A stretch of DNA of 64,000 nucleotides from Zhengitettix transpicula. Lineage: Eukaryota > Arthropoda > Insecta > Orthoptera > Tetrigidae. The translations under genes and the position numbers were made by a program. Numbering within the stretch: position 1 is the stretch's first letter; every line of letters begins with the position of its first letter. This document shows, one piece after another, positions 49,099 through 62,100 of the stretch. The notes under the pieces were generated by a model that made no database searches, was not told the origin of the DNA, and was given only the letters and a program-made list of their open reading frames with translations. Where the stretch lies: NCBI GenBank assembly GCA_037074705.1, contig CM073590.1, forward strand, positions 9,060,001 through 9,124,000, read 5' to 3'.

Positions 49099-50454
49099 TA
49101 ATATAATACTTTTCAGAAAAGGATTTTTATAGAACGCAACTCAGTGTCGTTGAATGACCGCCGCTCAAGTACACAACTTTATTGATAATAATAGATATTC
49201 AAGTTTGTTCTTTCTTTACTGAAAAAACTTATTCGAAATTTATAATCCTTCCATAACACGTATCTTTACAGTACCAATTCATTATAAGAGATCATTTGTT
49301 ACTCGTTGGCTACAGTTTCAATAATTTCAAAACGAGTTTATAAATACACATAAATTCTCTGCGTATTGTTCTAATTAACTTTCAAGTTTTTTTAATGTTT
49401 TATAAACTCAAAAACACCTATATATACATATATATATATCTGATGAAGTATAATGCTAGAATGAAGTATATATGATAATTTGCGCGTTCATTAATTCACC
49501 TAATTAATCGGTTGCAAATAGATGGTACGCAGGTCACCTTTATGGTAATAAAATGATGTGTTATGACAAAGTTCAAAGCAATTAACTTGAAATCGGACAG
49601 CCCTGAATTAACGACCGTAAACTGATTCAAAGCAGCTACCACATTTGGCGTGTCTACAGCCAGTTCCCTTTGAAAGCTTTATTGACTATAAAGGTATACT
49701 CCATGTCACAGTTCAATCAACCTCAATTACAAATGACATGTCTCTCGGCACTATAGAATAAAATCGATCTAGGAGAAAATGGCATGATTCAAATGTTATG
49801 GTTATTTTATTACATAAATGGTCCCAAAACCCTTCCGTCTGGACAAACAACCAATTAAAATAAGGTCATCAACTAGAATAAAAATAAAAATATAGACATT
49901 AAGTCAAAATATTCCGATCTTATTACTTATTTATAAATTCTGTGTACTTACACTAATAATACGTTTTCAAACAAAATATTTACGGTGGCACTACAAACAA
50001 CAAATCCATTTTTAAAACAATGATCACATTCTCCTTATAGAATTTTTTTTGGTCAATTCAAAACAGTTTTTCCACAATTTTGTAACATTATGTTTGATAT
50101 GCATTTTTATAAAATTATTTATTATTTCAATAACCACTATTAGACACTTCTGAACGCATTAAAATCTCGGTAAATAGTTTATTGATTAAAATAGGTACTT
50201 TTGCCACATATTGTGATTAATTAATTTTTATTTATTGTGATACCAGCAAAATTGATCATCTGTTTCTTACTGAACCGACTCATGTACCATTGTTATGGAG
50301 AACGAGATTTTTTTAGAAAATTACTACGAGACTGCAGTGGTATTTTTTTACGTAAACTTCATTCGGTGTTGTTATTGGGAAATGGCAAGCGGAATTTCTT
50401 CTTCTCTCGTCTCCTACAACAAGTTTTCATTCAGAGAATTTTTTATCTGAAGCT

Positions 50455-50800
50455 CTAGCCAAAACAGATCTCCCTTTCCCCAATCGTCCAGTGAGTTTTA
50501 GCTAAACAGATTCATCTGCAGTCTTCTTGAAAAACTGCCCATATCAGAGCTTATTTGGTCTGAAGATCGTTAATCCTCAATAACAGCCATCTGGATCAGC
50601 TTATTTGTCTGCATCTGGTCTTGAAGGCTCCATACCAACATTTGCTAAAACCACATACAGATACACCTTACCAAACTCTTCCATCAGTTTTCATCAAACA
50701 GCTTCCTCTCCAGTCTACTTACAAACTTCCACATCTGCGTTGACCCTTTTAAACTCCTCTGACCACCCCCTGCGTGGTAGAGACAAAAGAACTAACCTCT
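50455..50800. repeat. degenerate duplication, about 190-bp period
   Basis: The segment around 50465-50540 recurs at about 50655-50735. ACAGAT then CCAGTGAGTTTTAGCTAAAC is matched by ACAGAT then CCATCAGTTTTCATCAAACA. A shorter repeat, CAGAGCTTATTTGGTCTG and CAGCTTATTTGTCTG, lies between. Likely a remnant of a tandem array. Confidence 0.45.
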
Positions 50801-53369
50801 AAAGAATCAATTTCCCTTCATCATGCTTTGTTTACGAAAGAAAATTCTTGTTCCATTGGTGGGCACTTTGTGTTTGATATTAAGGCCAATGTAGACATTT
50901 TATCGACAAACATTAAAAATTAGGTTCACTATCACACCACACTTAGCTTTTAAAGAAAATAGATCCCTTCATTACAAGGTATCGAAAGAGTAAATCACTT
51001 TTTGCACAATGTCGCAATTTTAATATTCATTTGTCCTTGTTGTCATCCTTTAAATATTTTAATCATAAAAAATGCTAACTATAATTAAACAGCGATTTTT
51101 GAAGCTTAAACTGGATAAAATATTAAATGGTAATACTTTAACTGTCACCCGTCCGTCTGGTACTATAGCTGAATGTTTAAGCAAGTCGAAGACAGCCCCA
51201 AATTCGATGGTTCAGTTCTTACTTTGAAAATAAGTGAAAAATATATATAGCCAAAATCAAGTGTGATTGCAACCTCAACTAACTTTATAGAAGACAAAGA
51301 TGAGAGTGTCTTTGTCGATAGCGTACAGATTAAATTGTAATATATATTTTCTCTGTACTACCACTGGCTGCGCAAATTTCACAGACTCGCATCCTTGCCA
51401 AATATCAGGACAATAGTAACGTATCAATAGTTTTGTTTTCAACCCCTTCAAGTTTTTCAGACCAAAGTGTTGTATTAGAAACACTATATGAATTAACGTA
51501 TTTATTGTAAAAACCATAAACAACATTTTACGTACATATTATTCAATTAAACAATTTAATATGAAATTCTTAGAAAAATAAGATTCTTTTTCTTAAAGGG
51601 TCTGGTGGATTCAGTTCGACTAGTAAAACTAAAACACAGCTTCATAAATGTCTAAATTAATATATTTCACAGAACTATTTAAAAATGTATTCGTCATAGA
51701 CTTTTGAAACATATGTCCTTGACACTCACTTTGGAGTCGTCGGTTTCTGCATAGCTCATACTCGAAAGAATTAAGCCAGGAGAGTTGCCTTAGCTCTCAG
51801 CACTCAAATGATCTGGCACTGCCGCGCTCAGTATTTCGGAGCGGGAATCGGTACGGCGACTCTATACCGTCAACACTCAAGATAACTCTCGCTAACGGAA
51901 TCCAGATCAATCTCTAACAGAATGTTGCCTTACAACTTATAATATTTGGAGGTCATCCAACAGGGACCGCCTCGAAGATGTCCCGTCGGGGAATAACTTC
52001 GTCAGACTAGTTTCACCACCTGTTCCTGTTTCTCTAAATAATCAAGCAATTTAAAAATCTTTTTATGTGCTCTGAACATTCTACAAAATGTATTGATAAC
52101 TAATAAGTCAACAAATGATCGTTTATTAATTCATCAAAATTAATATATTAACACAGCTTTCGGCTGCCTCCAGTCACCTTCTTACTCGACTTCGATCAAA
52201 TAGCTTTGAGCAAGAATATGACTATGGTGGTTGTCAAATGCTATTAATAAAAAATTAAGAATTGATAAACGATAATTCTATGTGTTATTGGTTGTTAATT
52301 ATTTGGTAAACTGTGTTAAAATGTATCATTATAACCCATTTTACATTAACCGTGTACTGTAACACGGGAAAGTTGCCCCGAAATATTTGTATAAGTAATT
52401 TGTAAATACAGAGCCATTTTAATTGATAGTCCGGCCAGACGGCTTTGTTGGCGAGTAGTTTTGGCTGCCGAGTAATGAAAGAAAGTCGAGAGCAGTCAGA
52501 GTTTCGTGTAGTTTGATCTTCAGAGTTACACGTAAAAATTCATTTAATGTTAATAGAGCTTCCAAACGTAATGTTATAGTAATTAAAGTTAACTGTGAGT
52601 GTTTATTTCAACGAGAAAATTAAATTATGGAGGAATTGAAGCCACATATGGTATGTTCAAGCGTGTTAATTGAGTCACGCCTAAATTGGAATAGAATCGA
52701 CGCAAATAATTGAAAACAGTGAGAAAGTTGAGGGATAAGGCCAAAAAGGGCCAAAGAGCAGAGAATTTGATTAAATTTTAATGTGCTTCTAGCAGTGCCA
52801 CTCAAAAACGGAAGCCACGCGTTCCAGATCAGCAAAGGATGACGAGAATTATAAGCAAACACAAACTTTCAATTGCAATATTTGATTTATGTCACAGCAA
52901 CCGCCAATTGTTCTTCGCACGGGAAACCTGGAATAAGGGCCTCATGCTTAAGTAAAAACTTTCATACGAATTAATTGCATTCATTATAAACGAATCTCTT
53001 ATAACTGCATTAAAAAATTTCATTTTTAATGATATACAATGTTATCATTAATGACGCCCACAGTCTGAGGTAAACGTTACAACACGCCCCTTAAATACAA
53101 AAAATCGTTATCGAGCTTTCATAACTGATATATTACTATTACAATTTTAATCATGATTTATGATATCACGAATATTAATCACTTCAAATACATTTTACAG
53201 CGCGTCCGTTTCAATTACTACTGATGACCCAACCTATTGAAATATTGGTGAATATGGAAACACAAATTTGGATTTTGGTTTGATTATAGGAACGAGCACA
53301 TTATTAGCCTGTTCGTAGCGAGAATGGTGTCTGTTTGATCGTGATTAGAGCCACAGAGTATTGGGTGAA

Positions 53370-53610
53370 GCCGTATAGCTCAGGTAGGCGGGCTTTGCTC
53401 GCACCTGCCAACGAGGCCCTTACCGCCTCGCTGCGCGCCTTTTGCCAAGCGAGCGGAAAATTTCCCGCCGAAAAGGGGCGCCATTATGCCAACGGCACAT
53501 CTCGTTAGCGCGAACCGTCGAACTCTGGGAAATGAGACTGTGCACCAAGTTCGGAATCGCTGCCGGCGACAGTCCACTTCGCACCTTAAAAACCTTCGCT
53601 TCCAACACAA
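53370..53610. other. CpG-rich island with a tRNA-like box A
   Basis: TATAGCTCAGGTAGGCGGGC resembles a tRNA D-arm/box A as found at the head of tRNA-derived SINEs, but no box B follows. The next 200 bp (CGCCTCGCTGCGCGCC, CCGCCGAAAAGGGGCGCC) is the most CpG-dense sequence in this half of the window. Minus-strand frames of 62-76 codons are open but unrecognised. SINE relic or an unannotated promoter island. Confidence 0.35.
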
Positions 53611-54043
53611 AAATTTAATTTTTTAAAACCATTACGCTATTATTTTAATCAAGCTGACTGTAGCAATTAATACGTAGTTTTTGTTATTTTCCATAGACCT
53701 TTAACAACTTTCTCATCGCTTCGTAGTTCCAGTGAATTAAAAACTAACTGAAAAAAATTTCTAGTAGTACTGTATTTAATATTCAGTAATGGTGTGTACA
53801 ACTTTGCTACATTGTTTCCTAGTGAACGCTTCACGTACAAATAAAAAATCAAGGCAACATAGTTAAAAAAATGTAAATGAATATTTGAAAAAAAAATACG
53901 AGGATGAGATCAAGAATAACTTCGTATTTAAGCGAAACATTCCTAGTCCATACTTTAATGATTTAATATGTATAAAAAAGTCAAAATACTAATTTTCTCA
54001 GCTACGTTTTTAACAATAACATCTTTATTAAACCACAAAATTT

Positions 54044-54630
54044 TCTCAATGTCGTATAACTGCTGCGAGGGCTATTCTTTCGCAGGCAGTACCTGCAAGG
54101 GATGTTCTCTCGCAGGCAGAACCTTGAAGGACAGATACGAAGGGGCTATCTTTGGGGATGCCTTTTCCCCTCCGTTTTTTGAACTAAGGTTCCCACAAGC
54201 CGAGGCACCTCGGCCTGATTTGAGAGGTGTATGTTCCGGGGTCACAGACCTTGGGCATACGGTAAGAGTTGTTCTCTGTTCCCATTGGAACAGTCGGCCA
54301 GCTGCCTCCTAAACTGGTCGAGGTACGGAGAAGGGAATGCTGCGTCCCCACAGCAAACTCTTCTCCCGCTATCGGAAGGGCGTGGGACAAGTACCCAATG
54401 CCAGACCTACCTGATGCAGGTTTTTCTAGGGTTTTCCTGAATTACTTTTAGGCGAATGCCGGGTAGGTTCCTTAAACTATAGTCCGGGGGCCCTAGTTAA
54501 CCCTTGTCTACCATCCTCTACCCTTCCGCATCCCCCACTTTCAGATCCCTTCCTATGCTATTAAAGGAGAGTTGCCACCATGTGGATTACCCTCATGTAG
54601 CCTGTTACCTAAAAATAAAATCTCAATGTC
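54044..54630 (+). mobile_element. family A retroposon with 10-bp target duplication
   Basis: TCTCAATGTC at 54044-54053 recurs at 54621-54630, the latter directly after an A-rich tail (AAAAATAAAA). The 5' end carries two degenerate tandem units (GCGAGGGCTATTCTTTCGCA and GCAAGGGATGTTCTCTCGCA), then the standard body to GTAGCCTGTTACC. Frames of 60-70 codons on both strands are composition effects. Confidence 0.92.
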
Positions 54631-55823
54631 TTTACACGGCCTCCGTTGCAAAAAATACAAAGTTGGCTTGAAATATCAATCTGAAAATTGAAATTAAAGT
54701 AAGTCGTTCAGTGCAACTTTCTCATTCAATAACGTGTTTTTCTTGATCTTTCCACGATGCTTCAGCCAAATATATGCTCACAGAGACGAAAACCACAACC
54801 ATTTATATTTATGGCAAATATAATAACCAGGCTGCCTTAAATACGTATTACTTCGAACATTCTAGCCAAAAGTTGGCTCGCACAATCTACGCTCCACGGA
54901 ACGACATGTCTTCTAAAGAGATAACACTTTCATATTAAATTTGTAAGTATATTGGTGCATACGAATCATTACATCACCACTTCTACAAAAAATTGATATA
55001 AATACAATTAAGTAACAATGGAACACAGTTTAATATTTGCAGAATATACTTACAATTCATATTAACAAAAAATTATTTATGAAGACAAATAAATAATCAC
55101 CGAAGAAGGTAAATTTTAAATACAAGTATATAGAGAATAGAACGAAACCCGCCACACAATAGGAAGCACACACACATACACAAACGACGGTCATGTCACT
55201 TCTCGGAGTTGAACGATAGGAATTTGAAAATCCGTGGTATTTCCAAATCGTACATGGTACAAAGAAAGAAAAGAGCAGAAAAAATAAGCAAAAAGTATAA
55301 AAGTTAAGAAGTAGAATATTTAGCATCGTAAAGTATTCCACATTTTTGAACAAAAAATAATTTTAACTAAGAAAATGAATAAAATATTCTTACACGGAGA
55401 CTAAACTTCTTCATTTATTCATGTTATTTATCTCCGGAGGAAACTATAATATAACATTATTCCTGTCGGAATATGGCAGAGAGCAAGGCGATGATTGTTT
55501 GATCTTAAAGGCTGAGTGATTTCAAGTCGCATATTCATGAATTGCACGATTCGTGAAACAAGTAATTTACAATCGTTAATATTTATTTATTATTTTTAAA
55601 TCATAATAGTTCAAACTTACTATAGAAATACTATAGAGAGATAGATTGATTTTATGAACATAATCCTGCCTCTCCGCTTGCGAATTTTCGGTTTGCCATA
55701 ATTTTGATTTCTTGCACTGTGAATCCGAAAAGAGTCTAATATTAAAATTATATTAATCTGTAATTATTCTTATAAAACGTTATGAATGCATATATTGGTA
55801 CTTTCCAAGTTGTATTGTCATAC

Positions 55824-55851
55824 CGGATGAAGTCCTAGAAGAGTACGAAAC
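55824..55851 (+). ncRNA. degenerate hammerhead-like motif
   Basis: CGGATGA (one base from CUGANGA), GTCCT, loop, AGTAC (stem II with one mismatch), GAAAC, followed by GTCGTGTAT like the other family members. The changed U in the first box should abolish activity. Confidence 0.4.
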
Positions 55852-58479
55852 GTCGTGTATTTAAAATATTTGTTTGGATAAAGAATATAATGTTTTTTTT
55901 TGACTAAAAGCCATTTATATAAATAATAATATTACATTTTATTTTAACCTTCCCTTTCTATGCATTTTTCAATGAACGTAATAATTCAATTAAAGGAAAG
56001 GAAAACCTTCCAATGTTTCTTCTGATGTAATCATTTGTCTCCATTTCGTTTTCATCGACCCCTAATTCTTTTTAGATAATTGCCCTCTTATATAGTCTTG
56101 GACATAGAAAATCTCAAATAAATTTGTATTAAGTATTCCTGAACACAGCCGTATCCAAAATTCAACCAGAAAAATATGTAATTTGGAATATGCTTTATTA
56201 ACTAAGTTAAACGGACCGATAAATGTGACATTGCCTGAAGAATTTTTTCTGTTTATTTTTTAACAAATTTATAATTAAGTAATGGTTAACAAATCTTAAT
56301 AAATAAAAGTAAAAGAATAATTTGAATTACAAACTTCAACTTTATTAATTTAAAGTACGAAATTATGTCGAAAATTCAAATAGTTGAGAGAAAATACTAT
56401 TACGACCTGAGCATCAATGATTTTTCACTGCTGTTTTTCCATCATTTAATTGCCAAATTTCTTGTCAATCGTTCCCTTAGCACAAGGCTTCAATAAATCA
56501 AGCCAGTGCCAGTGCATTACTTCCCTCTGCGTCTCGCCATCAGTTCCGGCTTCTCGCTCCATTGTGCCCCAGTTTATCGTCAGGCTCTTCTCTTTCTTCG
56601 TCGTAATGGATTCCAATTTAGCGCCTGACTTTCGATAGCAATGGAATATTTCCTAAATTTATTTTACAATCCATTTAAACTTTCTATTGGAAATATAGAT
56701 TTCGACAATTTCAGAATAATCGAAAAATTATACAGACAATACAAAAATATTTATTTATTTTCATAACGATTCATTACATTTATTCATTTAGAACTTTTAT
56801 GATATAATAAATTTAGATAAAATTCTACACTGGAAATACTATTAATTGAGCAAGGTTTGTGTCATGTTTAAATATCAATCGTGTCTCTGTAACGTGCCTT
56901 TTATTTGTACCTCATTTTCTTGGATTAGCATTGTTAATTTTTTATCAAAAAGTTGTTAATACATACAAAGTTAATTTGCATGTGGTTCGTATGTAATTAT
57001 TTTAATTTAATTACAGATTTTAAAATTAAAAGTGGAATCCATTTAAATTTTATTTTAGTGTATAAAACGAAATAATCGTATTAGCCGGACTGTAAATCAA
57101 TAGTTTTATTACGCATTGAAATTAAGCCGGGATAAAGTTAAGAATGATATGCTTTTTGTAAAGCAGTTTGTTATCGAAACTTGCCACATATTGTCAGTCC
57201 CGATCTGATTTTTCAAGCAGCTCAACACTTTTATCAGCGTGTCCTATCTTTCCTTTAATGGACTGTCTACATGCAAACTATCTGACACATTGTCCTACAA
57301 GTAATTGTTTCTATTAAAAACCCCAAGTTGCTGTGTGAATTTGAACTGTACAGAATTGATAAAATTACTATATAATCTTCCCACACACGTTGAGGTCAGG
57401 GTTTTATATTCGTATATAACGAATGTTACTATTAAGTCCAAGAATAATGGGCAGGAGTGATTTATGGAACAACAATCTATTGGAACATCAGCAGTAGTGT
57501 TTCTCCAGACACGCACCATTCGATCGATGGAGGGAGAATATTGGAAAACAAAGAAGGAAAGAGACATATTGAACTGTTTAAGATGCCTTACTTAAACGTT
57601 TTCATCAAATGCACTCAACCTGCTCTTCTTCCTCTTTCGAAAACCTTGTGTTTAATTTTTGGTACAGCAAATTCCTATTAACAGTCGAACCCAGGCTCAT
57701 TATGTGACAAAATAGCCCAAAAAATTTAGATTGTTGGTTAATTAAATGCATAGGGAAACATCCGCATCGTAAATAAAAATATTTAAAACTAATTCTTATA
57801 AAACATAGTAAATTCCTAAACGTTCTTTGCATTGTTTCATCCAGTCGGCAAAAATCTTTCTGTAAGTCAAAAAATGAAAATATGAAAACGTAAACTACTA
57901 TTGAAAACCGTTTCTGTTTAAAAAATTATTGGTAGCAAAAATGTTTTAAAATAAACAAATTTGTTTTCTCGGATCATGTAATTTGTAAATTTATTTATTG
58001 GGTTACGATTTAGATTTTTAAAATTAGAGACATTGAATTTTCTTCAAGCCCTGCCGCGCTCCAGCTACCAGTTAACGACTAAATATTGTTACACAAAGCT
58101 GGCCATTATTGTGAATACTTGTATTTAGATGCTGTCTAGTCTATTACAGAAGACTATTATATTTCGTTTAGTATGTAACGAATTTCTAATTTATTCAAAA
58201 AAGCAATAGTATTTATTCGCGAAATTTGGATAACGTTCAATGTCATCGTCTCCAAAACGACGGAAAAACAATTGTTTACGAGGTTAGAAGCCAAATAAGA
58301 TTGCATTCATTCTCTAGACCAAGAAATACTACATTCTTAATCAATAATATTTCATTTATAAAGCAATTTTAGTAACCAGTGTAAATAACATACTGTAGAT
58401 AATCATAGTTTCGCTGCTGATAAGTTAGCACGACTGTTTACTTTATCTACACTTTAATATAACGTATAAGGTGATTAAG

Positions 58480-59235
58480 TGAATTGTTTGGATCCACCCC
58501 GTCTAGGACCCTTTGCGGTCGAGGTGTATATATGTCCCTGAGTTCTACTCACCGAAGACCAGTTATCAGCACTTCAGATAAATCTGTATCTCGAGAAATG
58601 GCCGAGGCTTGAGACATAACCACTCAGGTCCGACTCCTGATAGCACAACCTCATGTGGAGCTTCAAGTTACTCACCATTTCTACTACAAGGCAAAAACTT
58701 ATTCCAGCCGTGCTCCGATCCCTGGTATGACAGTATAAATTTAGAGTTCCAGGTTCCTCCCATGACCATTCAGGTGCGTTACGGTTACTAGAAGACCATT
58801 TGAAATTTGTATGTTAACCCGAGAATTGATGACTGTGAATGATGTAACTTTGGTTATCTCTACGCCGGAATGCGGCTGTGAATTTACAGCCTCAAGCTGG
58901 TATGACCACCCAACACAGGACTGTGATCAGGCGGTTTCGTCATCGGATACAACAGATAAATCTCCAATACCTTAGCAAGCTTTACGACCGCCTTACTATG
59001 TAATAACCGCAGCCTTTCGCCTGAAACTCAAACGGCCTGTCCCCAGTGATCATAGGGGCTACTAGGCCGAAGCCCGTCACTCTCGTGAACGTTATTTTGT
59101 TCGCCCCATTGAGTCGATGTTCATAGGAACAACGCATTCGAAGACACTTCTCGCTTCCCTCACGTAACTATGACCTTAGGAACTCACCTCGAATTCTACT
59201 GTTACCATCTATAAATCAAACGATTGAATCAGGAT
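58480..59235. other. GC-richer unclassified block, possibly an old repeat
   Basis: This block of about 750 bp differs in composition from the intron. It includes GGACCCTTTGCGGTCGAGG, CCACTCAGGTCCGACTCCTG and GGCTACTAGGCCGAAGCCCG. No protein domain, terminal repeat or second copy in the window was found. The only frame of note is 60 codons and unrecognised. Confidence 0.3.
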
Positions 59236-60164
59236 AGTCAAAGTTATTCCCGCCATGGTCAAAATAAAATTTAATTTAATGTCACGAAAATATACCAAAC
59301 ACGGCAATTGGGAAACTAAAAAAATATATCGAGGCTAGAAATGGTGGAAAATCCTGTGTTGATGAAAAATTAAAAAATCCAGCACTACAAACAAAATTAG
59401 GGGAAGCGGATAACTGCGAGGATCCCGTTCCTAATTCTTTATCAACAAGAAGAGCAGAGATGTGCTATTACTTGGAAAGAATGAGATTTCTGTATCTGAG
59501 ATGATAAATGATCGTGCACGTTCATAGAACAGAAAGCTTTCAGATCTACTTCTTGTTTTGATTCAACTAGAATTAATCATAGACATAGTTATTTCTCTAA
59601 GTTCAGGGTTCTGAAACAATCTGAAAGTAGATTAATCGCAAAGGATTTGCAAGAATTGGCTGGCATCCTGATATGATTGGCCAGTAAAAACGTGAGCTGC
59701 GGCTAAAACTCTGGGATCCGGTGAACTTCTGCATCCACAATGTCCTTAGATTAACCCGAAGTTGCATACGGAAGTTGTAGGAGTCTTTCTGAAAACTGAT
59801 TCATTTTCATGTACCAAATCTTATTTCTATAAGTTTCAATTCATCTTTACTGATAGTAACTGAATACTGCCCATCAGAATACTGTCAATTATTTTTCTTG
59901 AATATCAGTTTAATTTGGTAAAATAATAAATAGTTCACTAAGAAATTTAAGGAAGTTATTTAAGTGGAGCAATCCCGTTTCAAGAAAGAACCCGTTAATT
60001 CATGGTTATTTCAAATGAAGCAATATCATCTGACGTTCCTGGTAATATAGTAAGTAATTATCTAATTATCCCAATTGTAACACTTGGGTATATTTAACTC
60101 AAATAATAATTCGATTCTCGGCGTTAAAATATGAGCCCATTCAACCCCTCGTATATTTATTCGC

Positions 60165-60200
60165 CTAGAAGATGACGACAGAGCTTTTAGTCGTCGAAAC
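60165..60200 (+). ncRNA. hammerhead-like motif with intact stem II
   Basis: CTAGAAGA (CUGANGA with one inserted A), GACGAC (60174-60179), loop AGAGCTTTTA, GTCGTC (60190-60195; perfect 6-bp stem), GAAAC (60196-60200), then GTTGCGTCTAAATATAAAT as in the 40835 copy. Stem II sequence differs from the other copies but still pairs, which suggests past selection on structure. Confidence 0.5.
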
Positions 60201-61609
60201 GTTGCGTCTAAATATAAATATGCAAAACTCGTGTGAATACCGAGAACTATTTATTGAATATGAATAAATAGTTTGATAATAGCATGAAACTTTTATGGCA
60301 GTTTGACTACAGTTTTTTAATAAAAATATTACAACACGTGTGTTATTGAAGCTGGATCAATGATTGCAAATCTAACAAATTTATTGTTCAATTTAATCAC
60401 AAAATCCCTCAGTCAAGCTACTCAATATGAATTACTTCAATCAAAAACCAATATACAATACTGACTCCATCAGACGTTCTTCATCTGACTCACTCAGCAA
60501 AATTCTCAAAATCAATAGCCTACAATTCTCTCGAAACAAAAACTGTTTATTTTTTAGTTCGCTATGCTAAGTTAAAGAAAAATAATATTTATTCGTCAGT
60601 ATATTATCTCTGTTAAAGTGCAATCACATTGTATATCCATAGCCAGATCTGAAATTGCCACTTACTAAATATCAAATGTTCTTCGTTTTAATAGCTTTGA
60701 ATAAATAAAGTTATAGTTTTTCGAAATTGAGAGCAAGTTTTTAGTAGTTAAGGAACATAACTCTGAATTATTTCGTTGCTTTTAAATTGGTACAGTAAAC
60801 AGTTGCTGCTTGTATAGTGTTATCTTACGTGAAATTTATCTCGTCTTTCACAGAGCCTGTTTGTGGTGATAATGCCAGAAATTATTAACGTACAGCAAGT
60901 TTAATGGCTGCCGTGTGCTAACTTGGTCCACGTAACTCAGTTTGTCAACTGAGAGTTTACTGCGTGTTGTATTAGGCTGCGTCTGAAATACTGATGCGGG
61001 CGACTACGGTAGTAATGACAACGATGATGACGCTGATAACGCCCACGATAAAAACGATTACAATAGCGGCGTGAGAAGTTTTACGATGATAACAGTAGCG
61101 GACGTTGCCATATAAAATGATATTAGTTTTTAGTGGTCGGTAATAAAGCGTATGCAGCTATCTGCGCAGGTCCCTCGGGTCTTATAACTAGAGGCAATCT
61201 GGATTAATTGCTCGGCAACGCTGCCATCTAGAACGCGAGCTGACGTTATGGTAACAAGTGAAACTTCACAGCCGAGTGCGGCCGTCAAGTGTTACAAGCA
61301 TAATCCTTTATTTAGTAACTATCCTTTCTTCGTTTACACGTGTCCCTTTACTTTTCTCGTACTGTATGAAGTGGGTTAATAGTGGCGACCGAATCATAGA
61401 GACTTTGTTCATGTTTTTAATGGATTCCAATCAATAGAGCTTGAAGTAAAAATACATATCACTGAAAGATTCACTGCATATGTAAAACAATTGCCATATT
61501 GTGTTACCTTACCCATATTCTTGAATAACTGCCGTTTATATTGAAGCGCAGAAGAACACCCCGTAAATTATTTCCAGATTATTTTTTTAATATTTTAGTA
61601 AACACGCCT

Positions 61610-61800
61610 GTGTACCCAGATCCGAATTGTGGCTTATTGGAAATTACTACCATCAAATTTGATGCCGAGGTGACAGGGTGTTGAGGAGAATCCATGCCTT
61701 CAGACAAAGGCGGCCGATTATGGGAGAAACCTGCCTTAGGGGTATTGACCTGACCAAAATCCGCTAAGGTCAACCCTTCCAAAAGGCAAGAGTAAACTCG
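61610..61800 (-). repeat. possible dispersed repeat with open minus frame
   Basis: A minus-strand frame (61579-61782) reads GLTLADFGQVNTPKAGFSHN and then PPLSEGMDSPQHPVTS. It has no domain I can name. The GC-rich, proline-rich character and the sharp edge near 61600 suggest a repeat rather than a gene. No second copy was seen in the window. Confidence 0.3.
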
Positions 61801-61994
61801 CGAAAGTGTAAAATCGACGCAGATTGGCTGAAATCTAACACTTGGAGAGGTTTCCTCTCTCTGGTGGGGAACAAAGAGAGTCTATATATGAAAGGTGGAC
61901 AAGCCAAGAAACTGTACAGTTACTATCTATAACTCGGAGAACTATGAAGCCTGGGAAGGGATAAAGTGTAGTAGGAAAAAAATGTAAAAGTTTG

Positions 61995-62100
61995 AAAGGT
62001 GTTCTTGGAGAGGACAACTTGGAGTGAAATGTAGGAGTTTAGATCTACAACTTGGAGCGTAATCTAGAGTCCGCATGTACAACTTGGAAATGGAAAAGAG
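61995..62100. repeat. degenerate tandem repeat, ACAACTTGGA unit
   Basis: ACAACTTGGA recurs three times at spacings of about 35-40 bp (GGACAACTTGGAGTG, CTACAACTTGGAGCG, GTACAACTTGGAAAT) with similar flanks. Confidence 0.5.

Noticed and set aside
52360..52620. possible LTR-like segment ahead of an ATG (MEELKPH)
   Set aside because: No second LTR, primer-binding site or retroviral-type domain could be found.
54184..54451. several 60-70 codon frames on both strands
   Set aside because: All lie inside a family A retroposon. The same frames are broken or altered in other copies.
61010..61100. GAY/AAY-rich stretch that could encode an Asp/Asn-rich peptide
   Set aside because: Short, stops on both sides, no context. 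Simple low-complexity sequence.
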